In this document: one piece after another, positions 9,585 through 18,957 of the stretch
Layout of the letters: each line of letters begins with the position of its first letter
Numbering within the stretch: the first letter of the stretch is position 1
Assembly (NCBI RefSeq): GCF_009831115.1
Contig: NZ_WUUK01000002.1
Location: 248,001 to 312,000, forward strand
Reading direction: 5' to 3'
DNA: 64,000 bases
DNA from: Salinicoccus hispanicus
GTDB taxonomy: Bacteria > Bacillota > Bacilli > Staphylococcales > Salinicoccaceae
Notes under the pieces: model-generated
Databases searched by the model: none
Told to the model about the DNA's origin: nothing
What the model saw: the letters and a program-made list of their open reading frames with translations, nothing else
Made by a program: the position numbers and the translations under genes

Positions 9585-10706
9585 GTGAGTAATAGAAATG
9601 ACTATAATCAGAATTCTGACGCTGGTCGTACAGAAGAAACACGCAATGAAGAAACGCGTCTCCGTCAGCAGGAGCTGGATCGACGCAATACTGAAAGTGA
9701 TGACATGCCGAGGGATGGGGACCCGTTCGAAGCCAGGTCGAATGACGACCACACATATGAAAAAGGAGATATGGACATGTCCGTCAAGGCGGACATACAG
9801 CATGGCGCAGCTGGCCATGGTGCGCTCGATTCGAAAAATCTTCCAAGAAGTACACCGGGTTGGAGAATCATCATACAGGAAGTGATTGCAGATAAGCTTG
9901 CATTGTTTTCACTGATTCTCTTCACCATCATTACAGCATATGTATTCGGTCTGACAATGTTCCTCGATAGGCAGGAAATTGTCATGGTGGACCTGTTTGC
10001 CATCAACCAGCCGCCGGATGAAACTTTCAGGCTGGGTACGGACTATGGCGGTAGGGACATCTTCGGCCAGCTGATCATCGGTACAAGAAACTCGCTCGCA
10101 ATCGGGATTCTCGTTACATTGATGAGTGTCGGTTTCGGTATCGTCTATGGTGTGGTTTCAGGCTACTTCGGTGGTCAGATCGACAATATCATGATGCGTA
10201 TCGTGGACTTTTTCATGGTTCTGCCATTCCTTATGATCGTCATCGTATTTGTTACGATCACACCGTCATATGATATCTTCACCTTTTCTTTCATGATGGC
10301 AGCATTCCTGTGGACGGGTACCGCAAGGCTTGTCCGCTCACTTGCCATCCAGGAACGTGAACTTGATTATATCAATGCATCCAAAACGCTCGGCAGTTCG
10401 CATGGCAAAATTGTATTTACACAGCTCATGCCGAACCTTGTCGGTATCATCATCGTCAATGGTACATTGTCACTGGCCGCGAACATCGGTATAGAGTCGG
10501 GACTGTCCTTCATCGGATTCGGTTTCCCGGAAGACTACCCATCTCTTGGTACACTGATGGCCTATGCGACAAACTCCCAGACTCTGCAGCACAGACCGTG
10601 GATCTGGGTACCGGCAGCGATCATGATACTTGTTCTTATGCTCTGTGTCCGTAACATCGGTGAAGCGATGAGACGTGCAGGAGATGCCAGGCAGCGACAG
10701 GCTTGA
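9585..10706 (+). CDS. oppC: Oligopeptide ABC transporter permease OppC with long hydrophilic N-terminus
   Basis: Second permease. The start is GTG at 9585 behind GGGAGGGG. The first about 85 residues are charged and low in hydrophobicity (many D, E, R, N), longer than the usual short OppC cytoplasmic tail. The canonical permease follows (PGWRIIIQEVIADKLALFSL, six helices) with the EAA loop RELDYINASKTLGSSHGKI near residue 255. The alternative start ATG 9774 would remove most of the extension, but the ribosome site at 9569-9576 supports the long form. It ends at a strong hairpin. Confidence 0.9.
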   Translation: MSNRNDYNQNSDAGRTEETRNEETRLRQQELDRRNTESDDMPRDGDPFEARSNDDHTYEKGDMDMSVKADIQHGAAGHGALDSKNLPRSTPGWRIIIQEVIADKLALFSLILFTIITAYVFGLTMFLDRQEIVMVDLFAINQPPDETFRLGTDYGGRDIFGQLIIGTRNSLAIGILVTLMSVGFGIVYGVVSGYFGGQIDNIMMRIVDFFMVLPFLMIVIVFVTITPSYDIFTFSFMMAAFLWTGTARLVRSLAIQERELDYINASKTLGSSHGKIVFTQLMPNLVGIIIVNGTLSLAANIGIESGLSFIGFGFPEDYPSLGTLMAYATNSQTLQHRPWIWVPAAIMILVLMLCVRNIGEAMRRAGDARQRQA

Positions 10707-10710
10707 TTTT

Positions 10711-10735
10711 AAGGCCCCATGTGAAATGGGGCCTT
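10711..10735 (+). promoter_or_regulatory. Intercistronic hairpin between oppC and oppA
   Basis: A perfect 10-bp stem (AAGGCCCCAT / ATGGGGCCTT) with a 5-nt loop directly after the oppC stop. The 3' side continues GCGAAT and lacks a T tract, so it is a poor terminator. It is better read as an mRNA-end or stability element that could separate oppA expression from oppDFBC. Confidence 0.6.
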
Positions 10736-10750
10736 GCGAATGAAATATAT

Positions 10751-10764
10751 TGTAAGCGTTTGCA
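10751..10764 (+). promoter_or_regulatory. Perfect CcpA (cre) site upstream of oppA
   Basis: TGTAAGCGTTTGCA satisfies every position of the cre consensus TGNAARCGNWWNCA. It lies about 235 nt before the oppA start in an A+T-rich gap (10740-10985). I could not settle on one promoter in that gap, although -10-like sequences are present near 10860-10875. Confidence 0.75.
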
Positions 10765-11000
10765 ATGAAATAACGCAATTTTAGGAATTATTAACAATTA
10801 AGTGTCAAAATACAATTTTATTAGAATATATTATTAATATATCGTTGATATTTCAGATAATTATGATAATATTATGCATAGATGAATAAATCACATATTT
10901 CAGATAAGTGCTTTATTTACATATTATGGTACTAAGTTTCAGCCTTAAACTGAACTTGAGTATATATCAGTTTAAAATATCTAATAAAGAAGGAGGATGT

Positions 11001-12878
11001 ATGATGGCGAAATATTCGTGGTCAAAACTGATGTTCTTTACAATGCTCATCATGGTGCTTGCACTTGCTGCATGTGGTGGAGGATCATCAGAAGAAGAAA
11101 CAACTGAAGAAGCTTCTGGGGATGCAAGCTCAGAAGAGACGACAGAAGAAAGCACTGAAGAAGAAACAGAAGAAGGGTCCGGTGAGGATTCAGCTTCTGG
11201 TGACGTATACAACTATGAGGACTTCGGCATGACGGTATCAAACGAAGGCGAACCTGCAGAAGGTGGGACTCTCAACGTTGGCCTGAGTTCCGATACACCA
11301 TTCGAAGGTACTCTGAACTTCAACTTCTATCAGGGCAACCCTGACTTTGAAGTAATCAGCCTTTTCGACGAGCCTGTGTTCACAATGGATGAAAACTTCC
11401 AGTACACAAACGATGGCGCAGTTGAATTCGAAGTGAATGAAGATGATAATACTGTAACATTTACACTTAAAGAGGGTATCACTTGGCATGATGGGGAACC
11501 ACTTACCATCCAGGATTATGTCTATGCTTATGAAGTGATCGGCCACCCTGAGTATCCGGGTATCCGTGGCGCGACTGACGGCTTCACTCTGATCGAAGGC
11601 TACAATGAATACAAAGAGGGAGATGCGGATTCCATCTCAGGTATCGAAGTGGTGGATGAGCAGACAGCGGTATTCACATACACTGAACTCGCACCATCGC
11701 TTACAGCAGGCGGCTTCTGGGCATACGCACTGCCTGAGCACCACTATGAAGGCGTAGAAGTTGCAGATATGGCTGAAGCACCACAAACGCGTGAGAACCC
11801 AATCGGAATCGGACCTTATCAAGTTGACTCTGTTACACCAGGGGAAGCAGTAGTAATGTCCAAGTTTGAAGACTACTGGAGAGGCGAACCGAACCTTGAC
11901 GGTGTGACACTCAGCGTCGTTTCCCCATCTTCTGTAGCAAATGCTATGGAGACAGGCGAAATCGACCTGGCAATCAACTTCCCGACTGACCAGTATCCGG
12001 ATGTAGAGGGTATGGAAGGTGTTGAATGGCTGGCAAATATCGAAGGTGCCTATACTTACATCGGTTTCAAACTGGGTGAGTGGAACGAAGAAGAAGGGCG
12101 TGTCAACTACACACCTGAAGAAATGAAAATGGGCGACCCTGAACTCCGTCGTGCAATGTGGCACGCAATGGACAACGATGCTATTGGAGAACGCTTCTAC
12201 AACGGTCTCCGTTGGAAAGCAACAACTCTGATTACGCCTTACCATGCTGACTGGCACAATGAAGAAGTGGAAGTTCCGGAATACGATCCTGATCAGGCGA
12301 AGCAGATTCTCGATGAAGCTGGATACGAAGATACAGATGGTGACGGCTTCCGTGAAACACCAGAAGGTGAGCCACTCGAAATCAATTTTGCTTCCATGTC
12401 CGGTGGCGACACAGCTGAACCACTCGCCAACTACTACATCCAGGCATGGAAAGAAATTGGTCTGAACGTACAGCTCACTAACGGTCGTCTGATCGAATTC
12501 AACACATTCTACGACATGGTTGAAAATGACGATCCAGCAGTAGACATCTATCAAGGTGCATGGGGAGTCGGCTCCGACGTTGACCCTTATGGTCTGTATG
12601 GTCCGGATGTACCATTCAACTATCCACGCTACGAAACTGAAGAGAGCACTCAGCTGATGGAACAAGGAAACTCTCCAGATGCATTTGATGTAGAAACAAG
12701 ACAGGAAATCTACAACGAATGGCAGGAACTTATGGTTGAAGAAATGCCTGTAGTACCAACACTTTACAGAGCGTATGTTGTCCCTGTAAATGAAAGAGTT
12801 GTAAACTACAGCATCGACCTCGAGTACAATGAAGAGACACTACCTTACAACTGGGGCGTTACAGAAACACAGGAATAG
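11001..12878 (+). CDS. oppA: Oligopeptide-binding lipoprotein OppA
   Basis: Extracytoplasmic receptor that delivers peptides to OppBC. The start ATG 11001 (or ATG 11004) follows AAGGAGG. Residues 1-24 form a lipoprotein signal ending in the lipobox LALAAC, so Cys24 should carry the lipid anchor. An acidic Ser/Glu/Thr linker of about 50 residues follows, then the SBP_bac_5 fold with EGGTLNVGLSSDTPFEGTLN and VTFTLKEGITWHDGEPLTIQ (residue marks only). About 625 residues. Strongly acidic overall, as expected in a salt-tolerant organism. It has its own upstream control region and terminator. Confidence 0.94.
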   Translation: MMAKYSWSKLMFFTMLIMVLALAACGGGSSEEETTEEASGDASSEETTEESTEEETEEGSGEDSASGDVYNYEDFGMTVSNEGEPAEGGTLNVGLSSDTPFEGTLNFNFYQGNPDFEVISLFDEPVFTMDENFQYTNDGAVEFEVNEDDNTVTFTLKEGITWHDGEPLTIQDYVYAYEVIGHPEYPGIRGATDGFTLIEGYNEYKEGDADSISGIEVVDEQTAVFTYTELAPSLTAGGFWAYALPEHHYEGVEVADMAEAPQTRENPIGIGPYQVDSVTPGEAVVMSKFEDYWRGEPNLDGVTLSVVSPSSVANAMETGEIDLAINFPTDQYPDVEGMEGVEWLANIEGAYTYIGFKLGEWNEEEGRVNYTPEEMKMGDPELRRAMWHAMDNDAIGERFYNGLRWKATTLITPYHADWHNEEVEVPEYDPDQAKQILDEAGYEDTDGDGFRETPEGEPLEINFASMSGGDTAEPLANYYIQAWKEIGLNVQLTNGRLIEFNTFYDMVENDDPAVDIYQGAWGVGSDVDPYGLYGPDVPFNYPRYETEESTQLMEQGNSPDAFDVETRQEIYNEWQELMVEEMPVVPTLYRAYVVPVNERVVNYSIDLEYNEETLPYNWGVTETQE

Positions 12879-12887
12879 GATTTACTG

Positions 12888-12922
12888 AAAGCATCCATGC
12901 TATTGCATGGATGCTTTTTTTG
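12888..12922 (+). terminator. Terminator of opp/oppA
   Basis: AAAGCATCCATGC / GCATGGATGCTTT stem with a 4-nt loop and a T7 tail. Confidence 0.92.
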
Positions 12923-12951
12923 TTGTATGAGAACCTCTGATGTGATAAATT
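12923..12951 (+). promoter_or_regulatory. Promoter of fabH-fabF
   Basis: TTGTAT (12923-12928), 17-nt spacer, TAAATT (12946-12951). The -10 box abuts the FapR operator at 12950-12966. Confidence 0.6.
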
Positions 12952-12966
12952 AGTACCTAGTGATAA
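12950..12966 (+). promoter_or_regulatory. FapR operator of fabH-fabF
   Basis: TTAGTACCTAGTGATAA closely follows the FapR consensus (TTAGTACCNGRTACTAA type). It covers the -10/start region of fabHF, so bound FapR should block transcription until malonyl-CoA releases it. A matching site precedes fabI (28309-28325). Confidence 0.8.
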
Positions 12967-12990
12967 TATGAGATTATAAGGTGTGATCAA

Positions 12991-13953
12991 ATGAAAAGCG
13001 TCGGCGTATTGGGCTTGGGTACATATGTACCGGAGAGAGTTTTCACCAATCATGATTTTGAAAAGATTCTTGACACTTCAGATGAATGGATTACAGAAAT
13101 GACGGGAATCAAGGAACGCCGTTATGCAGAAGGCATGGATACGAGCGACATGGCTTATGAAGCTGCCAAGGAAGCAATCGAAAATTCCGGAGTAGATAAA
13201 GAGGAGATTGACCTGGTCATCGTGGCAACGTCTACAGGCGACCACCAGTTTCCGACGGTGGCGACTGTACTGCAGCACAGGCTTGGCCTGCGGCAAGTAC
13301 CTTCAATGGACCAGCTGGCAGCCTGCACAGGCTTCATCTACGGCATGGTGACAGCCCAGCAGTTCATCCAGACGGGTACTTACAAGAAAGTACTTGTTGT
13401 CGGTGCAGACAAGCTGTCCAAAATCACCGATTTTGCGGATCGTTCCACAGCTGTCCTATTTGGAGATGGCGCAGGCGCCGTCGTCATGGGCGAAGTATCG
13501 GAAGGGTACGGCATGCATTCATTTGAACTCGGCAGCAATGGTGCGGGTGGACCGTATCTCTACGATGAAGCTGAAACAGGCAATATAAAAATGAATGGCC
13601 GTGAAGTCTACAAGTTCGCTGTCAGACAGATGGGCGAATCGAGTGTAAACGTGACTGAAAAGGCCGGACTGGTCAAAGACGATATAGATATGCTGGTGCC
13701 TCACCAGGCAAATATAAGAATCATGAATGCTGCACGCGAACGTATGGACCTCCCACCAGAAAGAATGAGTACAACTGTAGATAGATACGGCAATACTTCA
13801 GCAGCATCCATACCATTAAGTATCCACTACGAGATTAAAAATGGTAAAATAAAATCAGGAGATACTCTCGTTCTGGTCGGCTTCGGCGGCGGCCTGACAT
13901 GGGGTGCAATCTGCCTGACCTGGGGAGACAATAAGGAGGAGACTCATGGATAA
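12991..13953 (+). CDS. fabH: 3-oxoacyl-ACP synthase III
   Basis: Condenses a branched or straight acyl-CoA primer with malonyl-ACP, the first step of type II fatty acid elongation. The 320-residue product shows the catalytic triad: Cys in [10 protein letters not shown] (near residue 112), His in PHQANIRI (near 243) and Asn in YGNTSAAS (near 273). ATG 12991 follows AAGGTGTG. It overlaps fabF by 8 nt. Regulated by FapR at the operator just upstream. Confidence 0.97.
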   Translation: MKSVGVLGLGTYVPERVFTNHDFEKILDTSDEWITEMTGIKERRYAEGMDTSDMAYEAAKEAIENSGVDKEEIDLVIVATSTGDHQFPTVATVLQHRLGLRQVPSMDQLAACTGFIYGMVTAQQFIQTGTYKKVLVVGADKLSKITDFADRSTAVLFGDGAGAVVMGEVSEGYGMHSFELGSNGAGGPYLYDEAETGNIKMNGREVYKFAVRQMGESSVNVTEKAGLVKDDIDMLVPHQANIRIMNAARERMDLPPERMSTTVDRYGNTSAASIPLSIHYEIKNGKIKSGDTLVLVGFGGGLTWGAICLTWGDNKEETHG

Positions 13954-15187
13954 GAGAAGAGTAGTAATTACGGGTATCGGTGCGTTGACACCAATCGGCA
14001 ATTCCGCACCCGAAACATGGGAGAATGCCCTTAAGGGAGTCAATGGTGTTGATAGGATCACTCGTATAGATAACAGCGATTACAATGTCCATGTCGCAGG
14101 GGAACTTAAAAACTTCGACATTGAAAACTACATGGATAAGAAAGAAGCCCGTCGTATGGACCGCTTCACACAATATGCGATGGTCGCTTCAGATGAAGCT
14201 GTTGCTGACAGCGGCATCGATATCACGGATGACAACCGCGAGCGTATCGGTGTGTGGATCGGTTCAGGTATCGGGGGCATCCAGGCACTTGAAGACGGGT
14301 TCAAAGTGCTCTACGAAAGAGGGCCGCGTCGTGTAAGTCCGTTCTTTGTTCCGATGATGATTCCGGATATGGCAAGTGGCCAGGTATCCATCAAGCATGG
14401 TCTTAAAGGACCGAACGGTGCAACGGTAACTGCCTGTGCAACAGGTACAAACTCGATTGGTGAAGCATTCAAGTTCATTGAACGCGGCCAGGCCGATGCG
14501 ATGGTCACTGGAGGTACAGAAGCACCGATCACACGAATGGGTGTGGCAGGTTTCCAGGCCAATAAAGCACTCACAACGACAGATGATCCAAGCAGAGCGT
14601 CCCGTCCATATGACAAGAACAGAGATGGCTTTGTCATCGGAGAAGGCGCAGGAATTGTAGTGCTCGAAGAACTCGAACACGCTAAAGCACGCGGTGCAAA
14701 AATCTATGGTGAAGTTGTCGGTTATGGTTCGACAGGTGATGCCCACCACATCACAGCCCCTGCAGAAGAAGGCGAAGGCGGCGCACGCGCGATGACCGAA
14801 GCAATGAAAGATGCGGGCATCAAGCCTGAAGACATCGGCTACGTCAATGGACACGGTACGAGTACACCGTACAACGACCTGTTCGAAACGATGGCCATCC
14901 ACACTGTCTTCAAAGACCATGCCTATAAATTGCTGGTCAACTCCACCAAATCAATGACAGGCCACCTGCTCGGCGGTACCGGCGGAATGGAAGCCATCAT
15001 TACCACGCTCAGTCTTAGAGACGGTAAAGTTCACCCGACAATCAATCTGGAAACACCGGATCCTGAATGTGACCTGAACTACGTCACAGAAGGTGCAGTA
15101 GAAGCGGATCTGAAGTATGCCATTTCAAACAGCTTCGGTTTTGGCGGACACAACGCCAGCCTCGTATTCAAAAAGTATGATGAATAA
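13946..15187 (+). CDS. fabF: 3-oxoacyl-ACP synthase II
   Basis: Elongating condensing enzyme of fatty acid synthesis. It has 413 residues, the normal length. The active-site Cys is in [14 protein letters not shown] (near 164), and the two His are in [11 protein letters not shown] (near 304) and [10 protein letters not shown] (near 340). It starts inside the end of fabH behind AAGGAGG, giving coupled translation. A strong terminator follows the stop. Confidence 0.97.
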   Translation: MDKRRVVITGIGALTPIGNSAPETWENALKGVNGVDRITRIDNSDYNVHVAGELKNFDIENYMDKKEARRMDRFTQYAMVASDEAVADSGIDITDDNRERIGVWIGSGIGGIQALEDGFKVLYERGPRRVSPFFVPMMIPDMASGQVSIKHGLKGPNGATVTACATGTNSIGEAFKFIERGQADAMVTGGTEAPITRMGVAGFQANKALTTTDDPSRASRPYDKNRDGFVIGEGAGIVVLEELEHAKARGAKIYGEVVGYGSTGDAHHITAPAEEGEGGARAMTEAMKDAGIKPEDIGYVNGHGTSTPYNDLFETMAIHTVFKDHAYKLLVNSTKSMTGHLLGGTGGMEAIITTLSLRDGKVHPTINLETPDPECDLNYVTEGAVEADLKYAISNSFGFGGHNASLVFKKYDE

Positions 15188-15192
15188 ATAGA

Positions 15193-15231
15193 TGAAACCT
15201 GTCTTCCCTTCATATGGGAAGACAGGTTTTC
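15193..15231 (+). terminator. Terminator of fabHF
   Basis: AAACCTGTCTTCCC / GGGAAGACAGGTTT stem with a TTTTCTTT tail. Confidence 0.9.
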
Positions 15232-15291
15232 TTTGTTACGGAAGGATATGAGGAAGTGTTCTCTGCGCGTTGGTTGATAACCACGCATCAC

Positions 15292-15327
15292 CAAAAAAAG
15301 ACGAATCAGGATGAACCTGATTCGTTT
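15292..15327 (-). terminator. Terminator of trpS
   Basis: Minus-strand hairpin ACGAATCAGG / CCTGATTCGT with a C then seven-T tail (plus-strand A run at 15293-15299). Confidence 0.88.
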
Positions 15328-15340
15328 CCCACCGTACTAT

Positions 15341-16357
<1,017 letters not shown>

Positions 16358-16372
16358 TTAGTCATTATTTAT

Positions 16373-16401
16373 ATGATAATAAAATTCGGAGCACCTTGCA
16401 A
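16373..16401 (-). promoter_or_regulatory. Promoter of trpS
   Basis: Minus-strand TTGCAA (16401-16396), 17 nt, TATCAT (16378-16373). The leader is only about 25-30 nt long, too short for a T-box. The rest of this 300-nt gap (16402-16620) is A+T-rich and must hold the spxA promoter(s). I see weak candidates such as ATTACA-N16-TATAAA near 16572-16600 but none decisive. Confidence 0.6.
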
Positions 16402-16637
16402 TCAGGAGCTGTAGGAGAGATGATATAAATACAGTGTAATTTTTCTAAAAATTTGCGAGATTATTACATGATTCTCATTTAGTTTTAATCTTTACCCTGT
16501 ATAGTACATAGTGTAAATAAAGTTTATACCGAAATTTATCAAGTTTCACAAAAAATAATGTCAAATTAGATTACAGAACAGTCAATCCGGGTATAAACCA
16601 ATATTACAAATCTTTTTGAAATTGGAGTGTGAGTTGT

Positions 16638-17036
16638 ATGGTAACACTTTTTACTTCTCCAAGCTGCACATCATGCCGTAAAGCGAAAGCATGGTTACAT
16701 GAACATGAAATTCCTTATACTGAAAGAAATATATTCTCTGAACCACTCGGTCTTGATGAAGTGAAAGCCATACTCAGAATGACTGAGGATGGAACAGATG
16801 AAATTATTTCTACAAGATCAAAGACTTTCCAGAAACTCAATGTAGACATCGACAGCATGCCGATGCAGGAGCTCTACACATTGATCATGGAGAATCCTGG
16901 TCTGCTCAGAAGACCGATCATCATGGACGAGAAGCGTCTGCAGGTAGGATACAACGAAGATGAAATTCGTCGTTTTCTCCCGCGCACAGTAAGGACATTC
17001 CACTTGAATGAAGCAAAGCGTCTCGCTGAGCTGTAA
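16638..17036 (+). CDS. spxA: Global redox/stress regulator Spx
   Basis: ArsC-like transcription factor that binds the RNA polymerase alpha subunit and reprogrammes transcription under disulfide stress. About 132 residues with the redox switch CTSC at residues 10-13 ([16 protein letters not shown]) and the RPI motif of the alpha-binding face ([17 protein letters not shown]). ATG 16638 lies 8 nt after GGAGTG; a GTG three codons upstream has no ribosome site. Its proteolysis adaptor YjbH is encoded 4 kb downstream in the same window. Confidence 0.96.
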   Translation: MVTLFTSPSCTSCRKAKAWLHEHEIPYTERNIFSEPLGLDEVKAILRMTEDGTDEIISTRSKTFQKLNVDIDSMPMQELYTLIMENPGLLRRPIIMDEKRLQVGYNEDEIRRFLPRTVRTFHLNEAKRLAEL

Positions 17037-17094
17037 GTGCTGTTCTTCCCAATAACCATCAAATATACTTACCATCTAGATGCCCGCGGATTGC

Positions 17095-17124
17095 TTGAAA
17101 TCCACGGGTATTTTGGCGTATAAT
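17095..17124 (+). promoter_or_regulatory. Promoter of mecA, overlapping a hairpin
   Basis: TTGAAA (17095-17100), 18 nt, TATAAT (17119-17124). The -35 lies inside a hairpin (CCCGCGGATT / AATCCACGGG, one mismatch, 17083-17109) followed by TATTTT. This hairpin could act as a weak terminator for spxA. A second TATAAT occurs at 17169-17174 without a good -35. Confidence 0.55.
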
Positions 17125-17212
17125 GACATAACAATTCTAAAAGTGGTTTTAGCATTTCGGAATAAGGTATAATATAGATAAGAATCATACTTGACGGAGA
17201 GGAGTGAGAAGT

Positions 17213-17863
17213 ATGAGGATTGAAAGAATTGATGAATCGACGATCAAGTTTTTCATTACCTACCAGGACATCGAGAAACGTGGGTTTGACAAAGAAGATC
17301 TATGGATGAACCGTAAACGCGGAGAAGAGTTCTTCTGGTCCATCATGGATGAAGTGAACCACGAGCAGGAAGAAGATTTTTCAATGGAAGGACCGCTATG
17401 GATTCAAGTACATGCCTACGATAAAGGAATCGAAGTGGTTGTTTCCAAATCTCAGGATGATAAACCATTCTCAACGGAGCAGACGCCTATGGATATAAAT
17501 AATAATGATGTTGAACAGTTCCTTGAAAATATCGCGACGGACTCGGAAGATGTAACACCAGTCACAAAAGAACCGGTCATGGTCAAATTCGATGAGTTCG
17601 AAGACCTTATAAAGTATACACATGAAGTGGAAGTAGACGAAACCGGCTACGAAGATCTGCTTATCGCACATAAAGGCAACTATTATTATCAGATTTTCTT
17701 CGACTATCGTATGGATTTCATGGATATGGAACGTATTGAAGCGAAACTTCTCGAATACAGTTCTCCCGCCGAACTATCCAGCATGGTGGTGGAGGAGTAC
17801 GGTAAAGTCATCATGAGTATGAACGTAAGAAACAAAGTAAGAAAGTTTTTTAAAGAAAATTAA
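17213..17863 (+). CDS. mecA: Adaptor protein MecA
   Basis: Adaptor that hands ComK and other clients to the ClpCP protease. About 216 residues. The N-terminal substrate domain begins MRIERIDESTIKFFITYQDI, an acidic Asp/Glu/Thr linker follows near residues 85-125, and the C-terminal ClpC-binding domain ends NVRNKVRKFF. ATG 17213 is 9 nt after GGAGAGGAG; the GTG at 17204 touches the ribosome site and is unlikely. Its classic client ComK is encoded at 62450 in this window. Confidence 0.94.
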   Translation: MRIERIDESTIKFFITYQDIEKRGFDKEDLWMNRKRGEEFFWSIMDEVNHEQEEDFSMEGPLWIQVHAYDKGIEVVVSKSQDDKPFSTEQTPMDINNNDVEQFLENIATDSEDVTPVTKEPVMVKFDEFEDLIKYTHEVEVDETGYEDLLIAHKGNYYYQIFFDYRMDFMDMERIEAKLLEYSSPAELSSMVVEEYGKVIMSMNVRNKVRKFFKEN

Positions 17864-17885
17864 TTTACTTGTATAAAAAATAAAT

Positions 17886-17928
17886 CAAAAACCTCCTTTT
17901 CTACCATATATAGAAGAGGGGGTTTTAT
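17886..17928 (+). terminator. Terminator of mecA in the coiA upstream region
   Basis: A fully paired 15-bp stem (AAAACCTCCTTTTCT with AGAAGAGGGGGTTTT, two G-T pairs), 9-nt loop, tail ATTTAT. The same bases include AAAA-N5-TTTT, which resembles a ComK AT-box, and lie only a few nt before the coiA ribosome site. It may serve termination, coiA control or both. Confidence 0.65.
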
Positions 17929-17932
17929 TTAT

Positions 17933-18889
17933 ATGTTCATCGCACATGATAAGGATGGAATCAGAGTCACAGCACAAGAAGCACAGAAGGGGATGAGCTA
18001 TTCCTGTCCGGTTTGTGGGTTACCTGTCACCTTCAAAGCCGGCAGCGTCAAGACGCCGCATTTCTCCCACCATCGCATCATCGACTGTATCCGCTATTTC
18101 TATAAAAAGGAATCATTGGCACATCTGGAAGCAAAGCACACGCTCTACCTGGCACTGAACAGATTTCCCGTCGCAATGGAATACTATTTGAAGGAGATCG
18201 AGCAAATTCCGGATCTGCTGATCAACCACAGCCGTGCATTGGAAATACAGTATTCCACGATTTCACCGGAACTGATCGTCGAACGGTCTGAGGGCTATCA
18301 TTCCCTCGGCATGGATGTCATCTGGCTGCTTGACGAAGCGGCACTCCGTATCGATCGGGACTGCATCATCCCGACACACTTCCAGCTGTCGACACTCTTC
18401 AATGGATCACTGTTCAGCTATTCCAGCACGCAAAGGCGTCTCATCAGATGGACTCTCCTGCATCATAGAGGGGGCAACCGTTTTGCATACACTGCCGCGT
18501 TTCTTGATCCCGAAGACCTCGCCGGCCACCAACCTGGCTCAGCCCCCGCACCGCTCAGGCTGGACCAGAGTGATATCAGACGCATGATCCGGCATGCGCG
18601 ACAGCAGAAGAGCCGTCTGAACCCGACGCTGACATTTCTATATCAATTGTCGCTCGATCCGGAAAATCTGCCGGCGCACCTTTGCTACAGCGTCGAAGCG
18701 GAACGATGGATTACAAATCCACCCCTTGAATGGAAGCTCTATATCATGCATGCGCTGGAGAAGGGGACATTCGACTGGAACCAGTTCAGCCGCTTCATCC
18801 AGCTGCGCACAATGCAGCAGATGCCGAACAGGCAGACAGTACTCAAGGGCCTGGTCAAGGCCTATAAATCGTTATACATTTCACAATAA
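17933..18889 (+). CDS. coiA: Competence protein CoiA
   Basis: Competence-regulon protein with a nuclease-like fold that aids transformation. 318 residues. N-terminal zinc-finger-like residues are seen (SCPVCGLPVTFKAG, then PHFSHH). The restriction-endonuclease-like core includes EAKHTLY and LEIQYSTIS (the E-x-Q pattern of the family) and DVIWLLDE. The C-terminal half is less conserved. It follows mecA by 69 nt. The sequence ACCATATATAG 20 nt before its start is shared with the NERD gene at 47641. Confidence 0.9.
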   Translation: MFIAHDKDGIRVTAQEAQKGMSYSCPVCGLPVTFKAGSVKTPHFSHHRIIDCIRYFYKKESLAHLEAKHTLYLALNRFPVAMEYYLKEIEQIPDLLINHSRALEIQYSTISPELIVERSEGYHSLGMDVIWLLDEAALRIDRDCIIPTHFQLSTLFNGSLFSYSSTQRRLIRWTLLHHRGGNRFAYTAAFLDPEDLAGHQPGSAPAPLRLDQSDIRRMIRHARQQKSRLNPTLTFLYQLSLDPENLPAHLCYSVEAERWITNPPLEWKLYIMHALEKGTFDWNQFSRFIQLRTMQQMPNRQTVLKGLVKAYKSLYISQ

Positions 18890-18957
18890 GTTTCGGTACT
18901 TGAAATTTATGAGGAATATTGAGAAAATTGTATTATCTGAAAAGTGGAGGTAAAATC

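Noticed and set aside
11637-12665. Minus-strand ORF of 342 aa inside oppA
   Set aside because: Composition is Cys/Phe/Val-rich and unlike any protein family; it is the antisense of a conserved binding protein with full support.
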